DNA of 48,556 nucleotides from Acidobacteriota bacterium (GCA_003223245.1 QHYI01000134.1:1-48556); one strand, 5' to 3'. Counted from the stretch's first letter, positions 9,250-18,147 are shown. Numbers and translations are program-made. The notes: a model not told the origin generated them from the sequence alone.

Positions 9250-9363
9250 CCCCCTGCGGACGAATCTATGGCCTCTTTGTTTGACCCATCTGTGCATCTT
9301 GCGCCCGGTCTGGGGCGGACATCCCGCAATTCCACAAATTTGAGGGCATGGCCCGTCTTCCGG

Positions 9364-10860
9364 CTACTCGCTCCGTTTCGCCGGTTTGAGGGTCCACGCC
9401 TGCCCTCGCGCCAGGTCCATTAGGTGTTCGGAGTGAAATCCCTCAGGGAAGATTGGCCACGACCAGATCTCCGGCGAGTCCAAAGCGATGTACTTTTCCG
9501 TGGCGAGCCGCGCGGGCGCGACGGTCACTAGCTCCGGAGGGGCACCGCCACCCGCCGTATTGCTCGCAATCTTGGCCATCGCGACGAGAAAGGCCTCCGG
9601 CGCTACCGGTTTACTGCCCAACCAGACGGCATTAGGAATTTGGTGGTTGTGTTGAATGAAGCTGTTTAGATCCTGCAGGCTGCGATCGAACTGTGGCCAT
9701 GGCACTTGGACCGATTCGGTCGGCCGCGGCCAAGGCAGGCTCGGCCCGTAGACGGTGAATGGCAGAGCCGCGCTCGCCTCCGGGCCCAGCTTAGCCGCGT
9801 TCCACTCGGCAAGCAGTGTCATAACTTCGGCCGGTGAAAGCGTATAAGCCGCGCGAACCTGGAAGTTGACTTCCGGTTGCACCTGGCGCGCGATTTCAAG
9901 GAGTTCGCTCGCGCTGAACCGGTGTTCCCGAGCGCCGTCCGCGTACAGGCGGATCGCCTGCGGCCCGGTAATAAACCGGACTTGAGGAAATGACTTCATG
10001 TAGCGTATGAGTTGTTCAAAGTAGCGGAACGCGCGCTCACGCGAATCCGCGGGCCGCAGCGGATAGGTTCGCCATTGCTCGCGCGGCGGATTTCGACCGC
10101 GGGCAAAGTTCATGTCCCAGAACTGGCTATGGATGAACTCGCACGGGTGAAAGTAAAGGCTGATTAGTCCGCCGTCGTTACTGGTCATTTGTTCGTAGAA
10201 CTGGCGAAACTTGGTCTTGCTCTCTTCCATGTTGGTCCACTCATCATTGGGCCGGAGTTGTGGGCCCTCCTTGGTATTGAAGATATTGAGCAGCCCTCCG
10301 TAATAGAAGGGCTGGCCGTTCAGCCCGACATGTTCCGCCTCGTCGAGATACAGACCCACGCCCCAACTGGCCAGTGAAGGAAAGGCCTGCGGCGCCCATG
10401 AGCTGCCGGGCTGTCCGTAGCAGCACGGCTTCTGTTGGAAGATGCGCTTGACGTCGTCATACCCCGGGCGCTCGCGACGCGTGAATTCGGCCGCGCCAGC
10501 TTCCCAATCCAACAACGACTCATACTCGGCTGGTGTCGGATGCTGGCTGTGCGTGTTGGCGTGATAGCCGATGGCATGCTTTTGCAGTGCCTCGATCACG
10601 TCGGTGCGATGGCGGCGCTCGAGCGTACGCGCCTTCTCACCGACAACCTTGAACGTTGCCTGAATACCTTGCTCGGTGAGGAATGTCGCCAGCCGTTTGG
10701 CCGCATCATCGCTTTCGGGCAGGATGTAGTCTTCGGTGTCGAACCAAAGGAGGATGTAGATCTTGCCGCGGGCCGGCTTCTGACCGATAAGGCTCGCGCA
10801 CAACGCGAGCACCGGTAGCGCCACGCAAACGACGCGTGACAGGATGGCCAATCGTTTCAT
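9364..10860 (-). CDS. Exported polysaccharide deacetylase-like protein (NodB-like fold)
   Basis: This 498-residue protein starts with a signal peptide (hydrophobic residues 8-25). It then shows WFDTEDY (residues 39-45) and GYHANTHSQHPTP (His100, His104, His107), which match in position the metal-binding Asp and the H-x3-H site of NodB-type carbohydrate esterases. Canonical NodB has a TFDD motif. The DTED form occurs in a divergent branch whose members are larger and poorly characterised. The C-terminal half (after about residue 330) is not recognised. AGGAG 6 nt before the ATG supports the start. It stands alone between the IS remnant and a 190-bp gap, on the same strand as the esterase upstream. 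Removal of acyl groups from a polysaccharide is the likely role, but it is unproven. Confidence 0.65.
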   Translation of the reverse strand: MKRLAILSRVVCVALPVLALCASLIGQKPARGKIYILLWFDTEDYILPESDDAAKRLATFLTEQGIQATFKVVGEKARTLERRHRTDVIEALQKHAIGYHANTHSQHPTPAEYESLLDWEAGAAEFTRRERPGYDDVKRIFQQKPCCYGQPGSSWAPQAFPSLASWGVGLYLDEAEHVGLNGQPFYYGGLLNIFNTKEGPQLRPNDEWTNMEESKTKFRQFYEQMTSNDGGLISLYFHPCEFIHSQFWDMNFARGRNPPREQWRTYPLRPADSRERAFRYFEQLIRYMKSFPQVRFITGPQAIRLYADGAREHRFSASELLEIARQVQPEVNFQVRAAYTLSPAEVMTLLAEWNAAKLGPEASAALPFTVYGPSLPWPRPTESVQVPWPQFDRSLQDLNSFIQHNHQIPNAVWLGSKPVAPEAFLVAMAKIASNTAGGGAPPELVTVAPARLATEKYIALDSPEIWSWPIFPEGFHSEHLMDLARGQAWTLKPAKRSE

Positions 10861-11052
10861 GTGCGTCTCCTATGCTGGCAGGGTTTCGTCCGGAAGAGCT
10901 TGACCTTGCCACCCTCCAAGTTCAAGGCATCGCTCAGAATCGACGATGTGACGAGTTGCAGTTTGCATTGAAGCTGATCTGGTGAGGACCATTCCGAGTA
11001 GGCTTTGCCAAGCTGGGGCGGAGCATGCTCCCCGAGGGTTGTGGCTTGTTCG

Positions 11053-12975
11053 TCACCGCTGGGGTGGCTTCGGCGCGTTTTCAAACTTGATCTCTCTGGG
11101 TGCGGCGATAGCCGCGAGGCGGTCGATATCGAATTCTTCGTATAGGTCAAGACAGAACAGCTCGGGCGCATTTTGAAACGTGACCGGAACCTGCAGCACA
11201 TGATCCAGACTGGGCATGCCTTCGTGGACGACCACATCGGAGAAAACGTCTGGCTGAAGCGCGGCCGCAACCAGGGCGATTGTTTCCGTGCGGATACCCC
11301 TGGATTCCAGGTGCACGTTCTGCAGGCCGGCACGTTTTCGAAGCCATTGAGCGACCTCGATGAGCTGAGCTGCCTGTAGACCCAAGGGACGCTCGCCTTC
11401 TCCATCCAGAATCTGGGCATACGAAAATGGCTCGAGGTCCCTCCAGGTGTCGCCAAAGAAAGTGAGGTCGAGAGCCAAAACCTGCTCGTCACGATTCACG
11501 CGGCTGGACACATCCGCCGCTGCGGCCTTGCGGCCCTGATCGTGAAGCACGAGGGTAACGGGAGCATTCGGGGGAGCGTCGATTCCTTTCACCCAAACAC
11601 CGCAGGCGGCTAAACCATTATCCATCTCGAACAGATACGAAAACGTCTCAAGCCCTTTGTTCTTGGTATTGGCCAAAGTCCAAACACGCGCCAAGCGCGC
11701 CGGCCTGAATCGAACAACGGAATTTAATTTCTGTCGTTCCGAATTTGCCCAGGCCGACTTCGCCGCGGAACCCGACGGAATGGGGGAGCGCCTGATCGCG
11801 CCAGCCATCTTGCGCGCCAAATCCAGAATGGTCAGATTGTCTTTCGGGAGTCCGACAAGGAGTTCCTCATAAGTTTTGATCTCTTGGCCGGCCAGAATTT
11901 CCTTATCGACGGTCGGCATGCCGAATTGCTGGCTGAAGAAACGATAGGCGTGCTCGCGATTATCAAGCTGATAGTTATGGGTGCCGGGGTCGCGGTTCTC
12001 GTACCACTGGAAGACATTCTCTTTGTCATAGAGTTGGAAAAAAGGCCGGACACCGTCGTAAATAAGCGGCTTCACCAGCGGTGCGCGAAAGCAGCAATCG
12101 TCTTCCGCATTGTGGATGAGCAGCGTGGGGCGCGGCGCCATCATCGCTGTGAGAAGCGTGTAATCGGCATTGGCGAGGAGATCGGTTCCATTTTGTTCGA
12201 GGTCGCCCAAGTCACCGTATTTTCTAGCTTCCACCTTAGTCGTGGTTGAGGAATAGCCCGCCACGGGCACTGCCACTTTTACGCGTTCATCCAGGGCGCT
12301 TAGAAAAATCGTTTGCCATCCGCCGCCGGAAAGTCCGGTAACACCAATACGATTGCGGTCCACACTCGGATGGTCGTAAAGATAATCGAGCCCGCGCCGC
12401 ATTTCCAGCAGAAAAATTCCAAGCGCGTTGGCGCCCACCAAGTCCAGATGCGCCCCATACCAATGTTGGTTTCCTTCGGCATGCAGCTCGCCAAACGCGA
12501 ACCATTCCAAGTTGAGCGCCAGGATGCCCTGCTTGGCGAAATTGATGCACCGCTTTTGCTTATATTCGACGGCTTTCCCCTGCGGCCCGACGTGCCCATT
12601 CACATTCAAAATTGCGGGCACTTTGCCCTGTAGCTTTTCCGGTTCGTAAAGAATCGCGACAGATTGAAAGCCGGGAACAATTTCATAGCGCAGTTTGCGA
12701 AGACGGTACCCTTCGTGAGTCTCAATCGTCCCAACCTCCTCGAATTTGGGTGCGGAGTTGATCCATTCCTGCGGCCAGCCGTGAAACACCACGTCTTGCA
12801 ATAAGCGCCGCCGCAGGCGTTGGGACTCCTCGGTCCATTGCGCCGCGCGGATCTCCTCACCCAATGCGGTCTGAAGGTCTTCAGGGGTGCTTTGCGCGAA
12901 AGTTTCAGCGAAAAACAGAAAGCAAGCGAGAAGCGAAAAACCAATTACGTGGATGCGACGTCGCAAGAACCGCAT
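11053..12975 (-). CDS. Secreted tandem alpha/beta-hydrolase (acetyl xylan esterase-like)
   Basis: This 640-residue protein has a signal peptide ending at ETFA-Q (residue 27). The first half is an alpha/beta hydrolase resembling acetyl xylan esterases and related multi-domain esterases of Acidobacteriota. It has NVNGHVGPQGK near the oxyanion region, the nucleophile elbow GLSGGG (Ser216), an Asp candidate in HNAEDDC and a His candidate in DPGTHNYQ. The second half repeats the hydrolase topology (VTLVLHDQGRKAAAADV, then ALVAAALQPDVFSDVVVHEG), but its elbow lacks a clear GxSxG, so it may be a non-catalytic or binding domain. GGAGG six bases before ATG 12975 fixes the start. A longer frame reaching 13233 overlaps the opposite-strand gene and is unlikely. 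It probably removes ester groups from plant polysaccharides in the periplasm. Confidence 0.72.
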   Translation of the reverse strand: MRFLRRRIHVIGFSLLACFLFFAETFAQSTPEDLQTALGEEIRAAQWTEESQRLRRRLLQDVVFHGWPQEWINSAPKFEEVGTIETHEGYRLRKLRYEIVPGFQSVAILYEPEKLQGKVPAILNVNGHVGPQGKAVEYKQKRCINFAKQGILALNLEWFAFGELHAEGNQHWYGAHLDLVGANALGIFLLEMRRGLDYLYDHPSVDRNRIGVTGLSGGGWQTIFLSALDERVKVAVPVAGYSSTTTKVEARKYGDLGDLEQNGTDLLANADYTLLTAMMAPRPTLLIHNAEDDCCFRAPLVKPLIYDGVRPFFQLYDKENVFQWYENRDPGTHNYQLDNREHAYRFFSQQFGMPTVDKEILAGQEIKTYEELLVGLPKDNLTILDLARKMAGAIRRSPIPSGSAAKSAWANSERQKLNSVVRFRPARLARVWTLANTKNKGLETFSYLFEMDNGLAACGVWVKGIDAPPNAPVTLVLHDQGRKAAAADVSSRVNRDEQVLALDLTFFGDTWRDLEPFSYAQILDGEGERPLGLQAAQLIEVAQWLRKRAGLQNVHLESRGIRTETIALVAAALQPDVFSDVVVHEGMPSLDHVLQVPVTFQNAPELFCLDLYEEFDIDRLAAIAAPREIKFENAPKPPQR

Positions 12976-13136
12976 CAGCGCCTCCGGTGACAAAAAGTTT
13001 ATAGGCGCCCATGTCCGATAAAGGACACTTTCCGTCTGGCTAAGGCGCACAGAAAGGCGGTAGCATAGCGCGAAAATCGGCCCGACGCATGACGACGTGA
13101 GCGGGGCGGCCGAATTTCTGAGTAGGGGGGAAAGAA

Positions 13137-14090
13137 ATGAGCACCCACGTGTCACGGCGAAGATTTTTAGGCGCTGCCGCTGCAAGCGTGCCCGGCGCAT
13201 GGAGCTTGGCCAATGCGCTTCCCTCCGCAACATCTCGATCGGAACAAATTGCGTCTGCCATGCCCAAAAATCGCATCATAGACATGCATGTACATTTCGA
13301 TGAAAAGAAGCCCAGCTTCATTGCGGATTTCCTGAAGATCTCTGATCGCCTAAACCTGGCGGCGTGCCTGCTCACTCCATTTGCGAGTCGCAAAATCGTG
13401 TTCGAGGCAGCCAAGGAGCACCCCACGCAAATCATTCCGTTTGGTTTTGTGGACTTGGACGCGCCTGACGTGGTCAAGCAAGTCGAGGAGTTGCACGCGA
13501 TGGGCTTCCGGGGCCTCGGCGAATTGGAATTCGTCAGAAAACCATACAACGACCCGTCCTATTTCCCTGTGTACGAGCTAGCGAACCAGTATGGTTGGAT
13601 TGTGATGTTCCACACCGGCATTGTGCTGCGCAGGAAATTCGACGAACCGGAGGATGTGGCGTCCGGCCGGATGCGGCCCATTTATTTGGAGGAGATCGCG
13701 CGGCGCTTCCCTAAAATCACTGTTCTCGGCGCGCACTGCGGCAATCCGGAGTACGAATGGGCTGCCGAGATCGCGCGCTGGAATCCCAATGTATTTTTCG
13801 ACCTAAGTGGCTCGACCTTGACGAAAATGCACGCGCGACTTGCGGAGTTTCAGAAGATTTTCTGGTGGTCCGCGACAGAATGGCACAGCGCGGAATGGAC
13901 GGTGAAAACGCCCAACAATGATCCGAGCGCATTCATTAAAGTCGTTTTTGGGTCAGATACGGGTCTCGACGAAATTGCATCGGTGATAAAGCAATATCAC
14001 GATATGTTCGACGCCTGCGATGTTCCGGAGCGCACGCGCAAGATGATTATGGGCGGGACACTCGCGAAGATGCTGGGATTGCCGGACTGA
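13137..14090 (+). CDS. Tat-exported amidohydrolase (Amidohydro_2 family)
   Basis: This 317-residue protein starts with a twin-arginine leader, SRRRFLGAAAASVPG (residues 6-20). The TIM-barrel metal ligands are visible: DMHVHF (His51, His53), MFHTG (His159), GAHCG (His200) and GSDTG (Asp274). This is the pattern of PF04909 amidohydrolases, which include decarboxylases and lactonases such as 2-pyrone-4,6-dicarboxylate hydrolase. AGGGGGGAAAG lies just before the ATG. It is the first of four plus-strand genes with a sugar-oxidation flavour, so a lactone produced by periplasmic oxidation is a reasonable substrate guess, but only a guess. The 70-bp gap to the next gene permits cotranscription. Confidence 0.75.
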   Translation: MSTHVSRRRFLGAAAASVPGAWSLANALPSATSRSEQIASAMPKNRIIDMHVHFDEKKPSFIADFLKISDRLNLAACLLTPFASRKIVFEAAKEHPTQIIPFGFVDLDAPDVVKQVEELHAMGFRGLGELEFVRKPYNDPSYFPVYELANQYGWIVMFHTGIVLRRKFDEPEDVASGRMRPIYLEEIARRFPKITVLGAHCGNPEYEWAAEIARWNPNVFFDLSGSTLTKMHARLAEFQKIFWWSATEWHSAEWTVKTPNNDPSAFIKVVFGSDTGLDEIASVIKQYHDMFDACDVPERTRKMIMGGTLAKMLGLPD

Positions 14091-14170
14091 CGCGCGTGTA
14101 GAATAGACCCGCTTTTCTCTAGGAGTGCGTTTCGACTGGGCCGCGAGATTTTAAGTTCAGAGGAGAAGCC

Positions 14171-15505
14171 ATGGACACCGCAGATGGCAAAGTCAACCGG
14201 AGAGAATTTCTGCACAAGAGTATGGTTGTCGCTGCTGGAAGCGCGGCATTGCGTAACACAGCGCTGTCCTATTCGCGCATTGCTGGAGCGAATGACAGAA
14301 TTTCGCTTGGCCACATCGGCATTGGCAATCGCGGGAGCGAACTAGACGGTATCGTCGCGCGCCTCAAAGACACAAAAAACGTGGAGATGACCGCAGTGTG
14401 CGATTTGTGGACTCACAATCTCGAGCGTGCGGTTGGCGCCAACGAAAAGCGGTATGGCAAGACGCCCCGCGCCTTGCGGCATCCAGAAGAGCTGTTGGCG
14501 TTGAAGGACGTTGACGCCGTGCTGATTTCCACGCCCGAGCATTCCCACTCGCCCATTCTGAAAGTGACCGCCGAAGCAGGCAAAGATGCCTACGTGGAAA
14601 AACCGATGGGCAATGTACTGGAAGAAGCCAAGGCGGCTCGCGACGCGGTGCTCAGCCGCAATCTCATAGTCGAGGTGGGCACGCAGCATCGCAGCGAGCC
14701 TTACCAGATCGCCGTGCGCGACCAGGTTCGCTCCAAGGTTCTCGGCGAGGTCTCCAAATATGAGATCGAATGGAACTATCACGGGCCTCGCTGGCGCGGC
14801 CGGCCCGAAGTAAAAATGATCCGCGAAGCAGATACCGACTGGCATGCCTGGCTGATGACCAAGCCTGCCCGGCCCTTCGATCCGCAGCTTTATTTCGAAT
14901 TTCGTTTATACCGAGAATTTTCCAGCGGAATTTCCGATCAATGGATGAGCCACGGTATAGATTTGTGCCATTTTTTCCTGGACATGAATGCCCCGGACTC
15001 GGTGGTTTCCAACGGCGGCATTTTCGCCTGGCACGATGGCCGCGAGAATCCCGATACTTGCCAAGCGTTGTTCACCTACTCGCCGGGCTTGCTGGTCAGC
15101 TATTCGACAAGTTTCGGCAATGATTCGCCGAGCTTTACCAGAATCATGGGCAAGAACGCCACATTAATGAATATCGGAGGCGAAGGCAGCCCTCGTTGGC
15201 AGATTGTCGAGGAAAAAGGAAATCACGAAGATGATCCCACGGTGGACCAACGGCGGCGAGTCAAAGACGTTTTGCTGAAAGGTGAGACCTCGCTTCCGCC
15301 GACATTTATTGGAGATGAAGATCCTTCGCACATGAGCAATTGGCTCGACTGCCTGCGGAGCCGCAAGGAACCCAATGCCACGGTGCGACACGGATTTTCG
15401 CATTCCGTGGCTTGCATAATGGCCACGCGGGCCTACTGGTCCGGCAAGAGAATTTACTGGGATCCGAAAGAAGAAACCATTCTGGACCACGCGCCCACCG
15501 TGTAG
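14171..15505 (+). CDS. Tat-exported Gfo/Idh/MocA family oxidoreductase
   Basis: This 444-residue protein has a twin-arginine leader, NRREFLHKSMVVAAGSAAL (residues 9-27). The Rossmann motif follows at GIGNRG (residues 50-55), then VLISTPEHSHSPILK and YVEKPMGN, the conserved EKP catalytic-lysine motif of the family. The C-terminal half carries the alpha/beta substrate domain. Exported members such as Zymomonas glucose-fructose oxidoreductase keep NADP(H) tightly bound and interconvert sugars in the periplasm. A similar closed redox cycle, or glycosidase-like redox chemistry as in GH109 relatives, is possible here. AGAGGAG precedes the ATG at good spacing. It lies between the amidohydrolase and the GMC flavoprotein on the same strand. 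Confidence 0.85.
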   Translation: MDTADGKVNRREFLHKSMVVAAGSAALRNTALSYSRIAGANDRISLGHIGIGNRGSELDGIVARLKDTKNVEMTAVCDLWTHNLERAVGANEKRYGKTPRALRHPEELLALKDVDAVLISTPEHSHSPILKVTAEAGKDAYVEKPMGNVLEEAKAARDAVLSRNLIVEVGTQHRSEPYQIAVRDQVRSKVLGEVSKYEIEWNYHGPRWRGRPEVKMIREADTDWHAWLMTKPARPFDPQLYFEFRLYREFSSGISDQWMSHGIDLCHFFLDMNAPDSVVSNGGIFAWHDGRENPDTCQALFTYSPGLLVSYSTSFGNDSPSFTRIMGKNATLMNIGGEGSPRWQIVEEKGNHEDDPTVDQRRRVKDVLLKGETSLPPTFIGDEDPSHMSNWLDCLRSRKEPNATVRHGFSHSVACIMATRAYWSGKRIYWDPKEETILDHAPTV

Positions 15506-15774
15506 CCAGACGCGTTTGTTGCAACCAGCATCCGAGGCGTTTGCATGACGAAAGGCTTATTGCCGCGCGAAGTTCTGGCGGCTTTTTGCAGAGGCTGGCT
15601 ACCAAGGATAGATGTCGGCCGGATACGAGGCCGAAGAGGATCCCCGCCCGGCGTGCCTAATTTTGGGACGAAATTAAGATGCTCCCGCGGAAGTATTTCG
15701 AGCGCCTAAAATCGCCTGTGCGTCATGACCGGGATATCCGCGACTGAGATGAGCTGGAGAAAGCGAGGCATCGG

Positions 15775-17472
15775 GTGGGCACACATGCTGCTTACGACGT
15801 GATTGTCGTGGGCTCGGGCGCAGCGGGTGGCATTGCCGCCTACGTCCTTACAATGAAAGGTTTGAAGGTTCTGTGCCTCGAAGCGGGAAGGATGCTCGAT
15901 CCGTCGCGGGACTTTTTCACCCACAAGTTCCCCTACGAGTGGCCCTATCGTGGGGAAGGAAAGCCTGGCCAGTACGGTAAGCTGCCGCAAGGGATGGAAT
16001 GGAAGATCAAGGAATGGACCGATCACCTCTATACCATTCCCGCCGAGGATCCCTACGCTCTCGCGCCCGGGTCGAAATTCACCTGGACCCGGCTACGAGC
16101 GGTGGGAGGCCGAACCAATCTATGGGGCCGCGGCTGTGATCGCTTCGGGCCGCTCGATTTCAAACCGAAGAGCCTTCAAGACGGCTGGGGTGAAGATTGG
16201 CCTATCAGCTACGAAGATGTCGAGCCCTATTATGACCGAGTCGAGCAGCTTATCGGTGTTTCCGGAAGTTCCGAAGAGGTTTACAACACACCGTCTGGCA
16301 AGCACCTGCTGCCGGCCTTCAACCCTCGGTGCGGCGAAGTGCTCATCCGCAAGGGCGCCGTGAAACTGGGCATCAAGGTAACGCCGAAACCGCTGGCCGT
16401 CCTGAGTAGGATCTACGACAATCGTCCTCCCTGCCATTATTGCGGAGCCTGCAACTGGGGCTGCGACGTAGGCGCCCGCTACAGCAGCCTGGACGTTCTC
16501 GTCCCAAAACTCTCGCGGCAGAAAAATTTCGAGTTGCGGACCAATGCCCCTGTCCACACGATACTGATGGACCGCTCCACCGGCAAGGCACGCGGCGTCA
16601 CTTACATCGACACGCGCAACGGCCTGGAATACGAAGCCTATGGCAAGGCCGTAGTACTTGCCGCTTCCTTGGTGGAATCCATCCGCATACTGATGAATTC
16701 GAGGGACCGCGAATATCCGAGTGGGCTCGCCAATTCAAGCGGCACCATGGGCCATTATCTGATGGAACATGTAGCCTTCAACAGTATCGAAGGCTTCTTC
16801 CCGCAGCTTGCCGGACGCCCCACCAGCAACGACGACGGGCCCGGGGAATCTTGCCTGTACATTCCGAGGTACAATTACGGAGAGAAAGACAGGAAGTACT
16901 TACGGGGTTGGCGTTTCGATTTCTATACCGGCTGTGGCATGGGTCCCGGCCCAGGAGCCCGGTTTCCTGGTTTCGGATCGGCATACAAGAAAAAAATCAA
17001 AGAGCTCTATCCCGCGGCAGTGCAAATGGGCGGATACGGAGAGGGGCTTCCCTTTTATTGGAACTACGTGGAGATTGACCCGGGCGGGTTGCGAGACAGG
17101 TTCGAGATCCCGCAGGTGCGGTTTCACACGACTTCAGAATATGACCATGCTTTTGCCATCCGCGACGAGATGTACGGGCAGATGGAGGAGATTCTCAAGG
17201 CTTCCGGGGCAGAAATCTTCCCATACGAGAAGGAATCGCCGTATCCGCTCGGCAGCGTCACTCACGAAGCCGGCGGGTGTCGCATGGGAAATGATTCTCG
17301 CACTTCGGTACTGGATGAATGGAACCGCTGTCACGACGTCAAGAACGTGCTCGTAGTGGACGCGGGCTGCTTCGTTTCACACCCGGAAAAGCAGATCACG
17401 CATACGATCATGGCGCTTGCGTATCGGGCATCGCATCATCTCGCGGAAGAGTTTCGACGCGGGGACGTTTAG
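15775..17472 (+). CDS. GMC-family FAD oxidoreductase, catalytic subunit of a sugar/glycoside dehydrogenase
   Basis: This 565-residue flavoprotein begins DVIVVGSGAAGGIAAYVL, the FAD-binding Rossmann motif. It ends with the GMC active-site pair in HEAGGCRMG (His497) and SHPEKQITH (His536). A four-cysteine cluster, CHYCGACNWGC (220, 223, 226, 230), is typical of the bacterial gluconate/sorbitol/glucoside dehydrogenase branch. The next gene encodes a gluconate-2-dehydrogenase subunit-3-like protein 11 bp downstream. That pairing occurs in periplasmic glucoside 3-dehydrogenases and gluconate dehydrogenases, where the small Tat-carrying subunit exports the flavoprotein. The usual cytochrome c subunit is not encoded nearby. 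The start is GTG 15775 with GAGG about 7 nt upstream. The 15506-15774 gap holds no recognisable gene. Confidence 0.85.
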   Translation: MGTHAAYDVIVVGSGAAGGIAAYVLTMKGLKVLCLEAGRMLDPSRDFFTHKFPYEWPYRGEGKPGQYGKLPQGMEWKIKEWTDHLYTIPAEDPYALAPGSKFTWTRLRAVGGRTNLWGRGCDRFGPLDFKPKSLQDGWGEDWPISYEDVEPYYDRVEQLIGVSGSSEEVYNTPSGKHLLPAFNPRCGEVLIRKGAVKLGIKVTPKPLAVLSRIYDNRPPCHYCGACNWGCDVGARYSSLDVLVPKLSRQKNFELRTNAPVHTILMDRSTGKARGVTYIDTRNGLEYEAYGKAVVLAASLVESIRILMNSRDREYPSGLANSSGTMGHYLMEHVAFNSIEGFFPQLAGRPTSNDDGPGESCLYIPRYNYGEKDRKYLRGWRFDFYTGCGMGPGPGARFPGFGSAYKKKIKELYPAAVQMGGYGEGLPFYWNYVEIDPGGLRDRFEIPQVRFHTTSEYDHAFAIRDEMYGQMEEILKASGAEIFPYEKESPYPLGSVTHEAGGCRMGNDSRTSVLDEWNRCHDVKNVLVVDAGCFVSHPEKQITHTIMALAYRASHHLAEEFRRGDV

Positions 17473-17483
17473 GCGGAGGGCTG

Positions 17484-18080
17484 ATGGGCCAGCGGCTGAT
17501 AGCCAGACGGCAGTCACTGAAATATCTCGGGATGCTCGCAGGCTCTGTCGCCGGCAGGGAGTTTCTTGCCGCGTGGTTGCCAAAGAGCGAGAAGGCCGAG
17601 CCAATCCGGCCGACCGAAAGCTCTTACACACCACTCTTTTTTGAGCCCGAGGAATTCAGCGCGGTTGAGGCATTGACCGAGTTAATCATTCCGACCGACC
17701 AGAGCCCGGGAGCAAAACAAGCCCAGGTTGCGCGTTATATCGACTTCCTGGTGTCGGCGGCAAGCGAATACAACCCCGCTTTGCAGCACGAGTGGACCGA
17801 TGGCCTGCAATTGCTTGATCGTCTGAGCCGCGAGAAATACCAAAGGTCTTTTCACGAGATCTCGGCCCGCGAAAAACAGATGTTGCTCGAAGAAATGAGT
17901 CTTCCGGAACAGGACTCTGGGCGAACTCATCCGGGCTACAAATTCTATCGCCTTCTGAAGGAGATGACCGTGGAAGGGTTTTACACCTCGCAAGTAGGTC
18001 TCATCCAGGTACTCGAATACAAAGGCCTGAGCGCTCTCAGCGAGTTTCCCGGATGCACTCATCCGGAACATCAGTCTTGA
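17484..18080 (+). CDS. Gluconate 2-dehydrogenase subunit 3 family protein
   Basis: This 198-residue protein has an N-terminal arginine pair and hydrophobic stretch (ARRQSLKYLGMLAGSVAG) that looks like a Tat leader. The body, FFEPEEFSAVEALTELIIPTD and then GPYNPALQ-like YNPALQHEWTDGLQLLD, matches PF13618. In known enzymes this subunit is needed for activity and carries the signal that exports the FAD subunit bound to it. GGAGGG just before ATG 17484 defines the start, and the gene follows the GMC gene at 11 bp. The two proteins almost certainly form one periplasmic dehydrogenase. Whether the substrate is a free sugar, a sugar acid or a glycoside cannot be read from the sequence. Confidence 0.85.
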   Translation: MGQRLIARRQSLKYLGMLAGSVAGREFLAAWLPKSEKAEPIRPTESSYTPLFFEPEEFSAVEALTELIIPTDQSPGAKQAQVARYIDFLVSAASEYNPALQHEWTDGLQLLDRLSREKYQRSFHEISAREKQMLLEEMSLPEQDSGRTHPGYKFYRLLKEMTVEGFYTSQVGLIQVLEYKGLSALSEFPGCTHPEHQS

Positions 18081-18147
18081 ACCCTGTCCCGCCCAGCGTC
18101 CAAGCCTCGGCGCACAAACATGTCGGACGAAAGGGCCAAATCGACTT

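Larger units (their letters stand above)
8936..9255 (-). mobile_element. Miniature IS200/IS605 (IS1341-like) remnant with TnpB tail and two end hairpins
   Basis: A piece of about 0.3 kb is bounded by two related hairpins at 8941-8961 and 9230-9249. Both read CC(T)-loop-AGGCGAC on the plus strand, as expected for the left and right ends of IS200/IS605 elements, which use subterminal hairpins rather than terminal inverted repeats. Between them, on the minus strand, lies only the zinc-finger end of TnpB. There is no tnpA and no RuvC catalytic core, so the element cannot move by itself. It could have been mobilised in trans if its ends are intact. It interrupts a Gfo/Idh/MocA gene. Exact outer boundaries were not determined. 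Confidence 0.6.

Noticed and set aside
8936-9255. Paired hairpins read as a CRISPR-like repeat
   Set aside because: Only two copies exist, about 290 bp apart, and the space between encodes a TnpB tail, so they are element ends, not repeat-spacer units.
10857-11492. Long minus-strand frame over the end of the tandem hydrolase gene
   Set aside because: It is an alternative frame of the hydrolase C-terminus with low-complexity Ser/Arg composition; the hydrolase frame carries clear family sequence.
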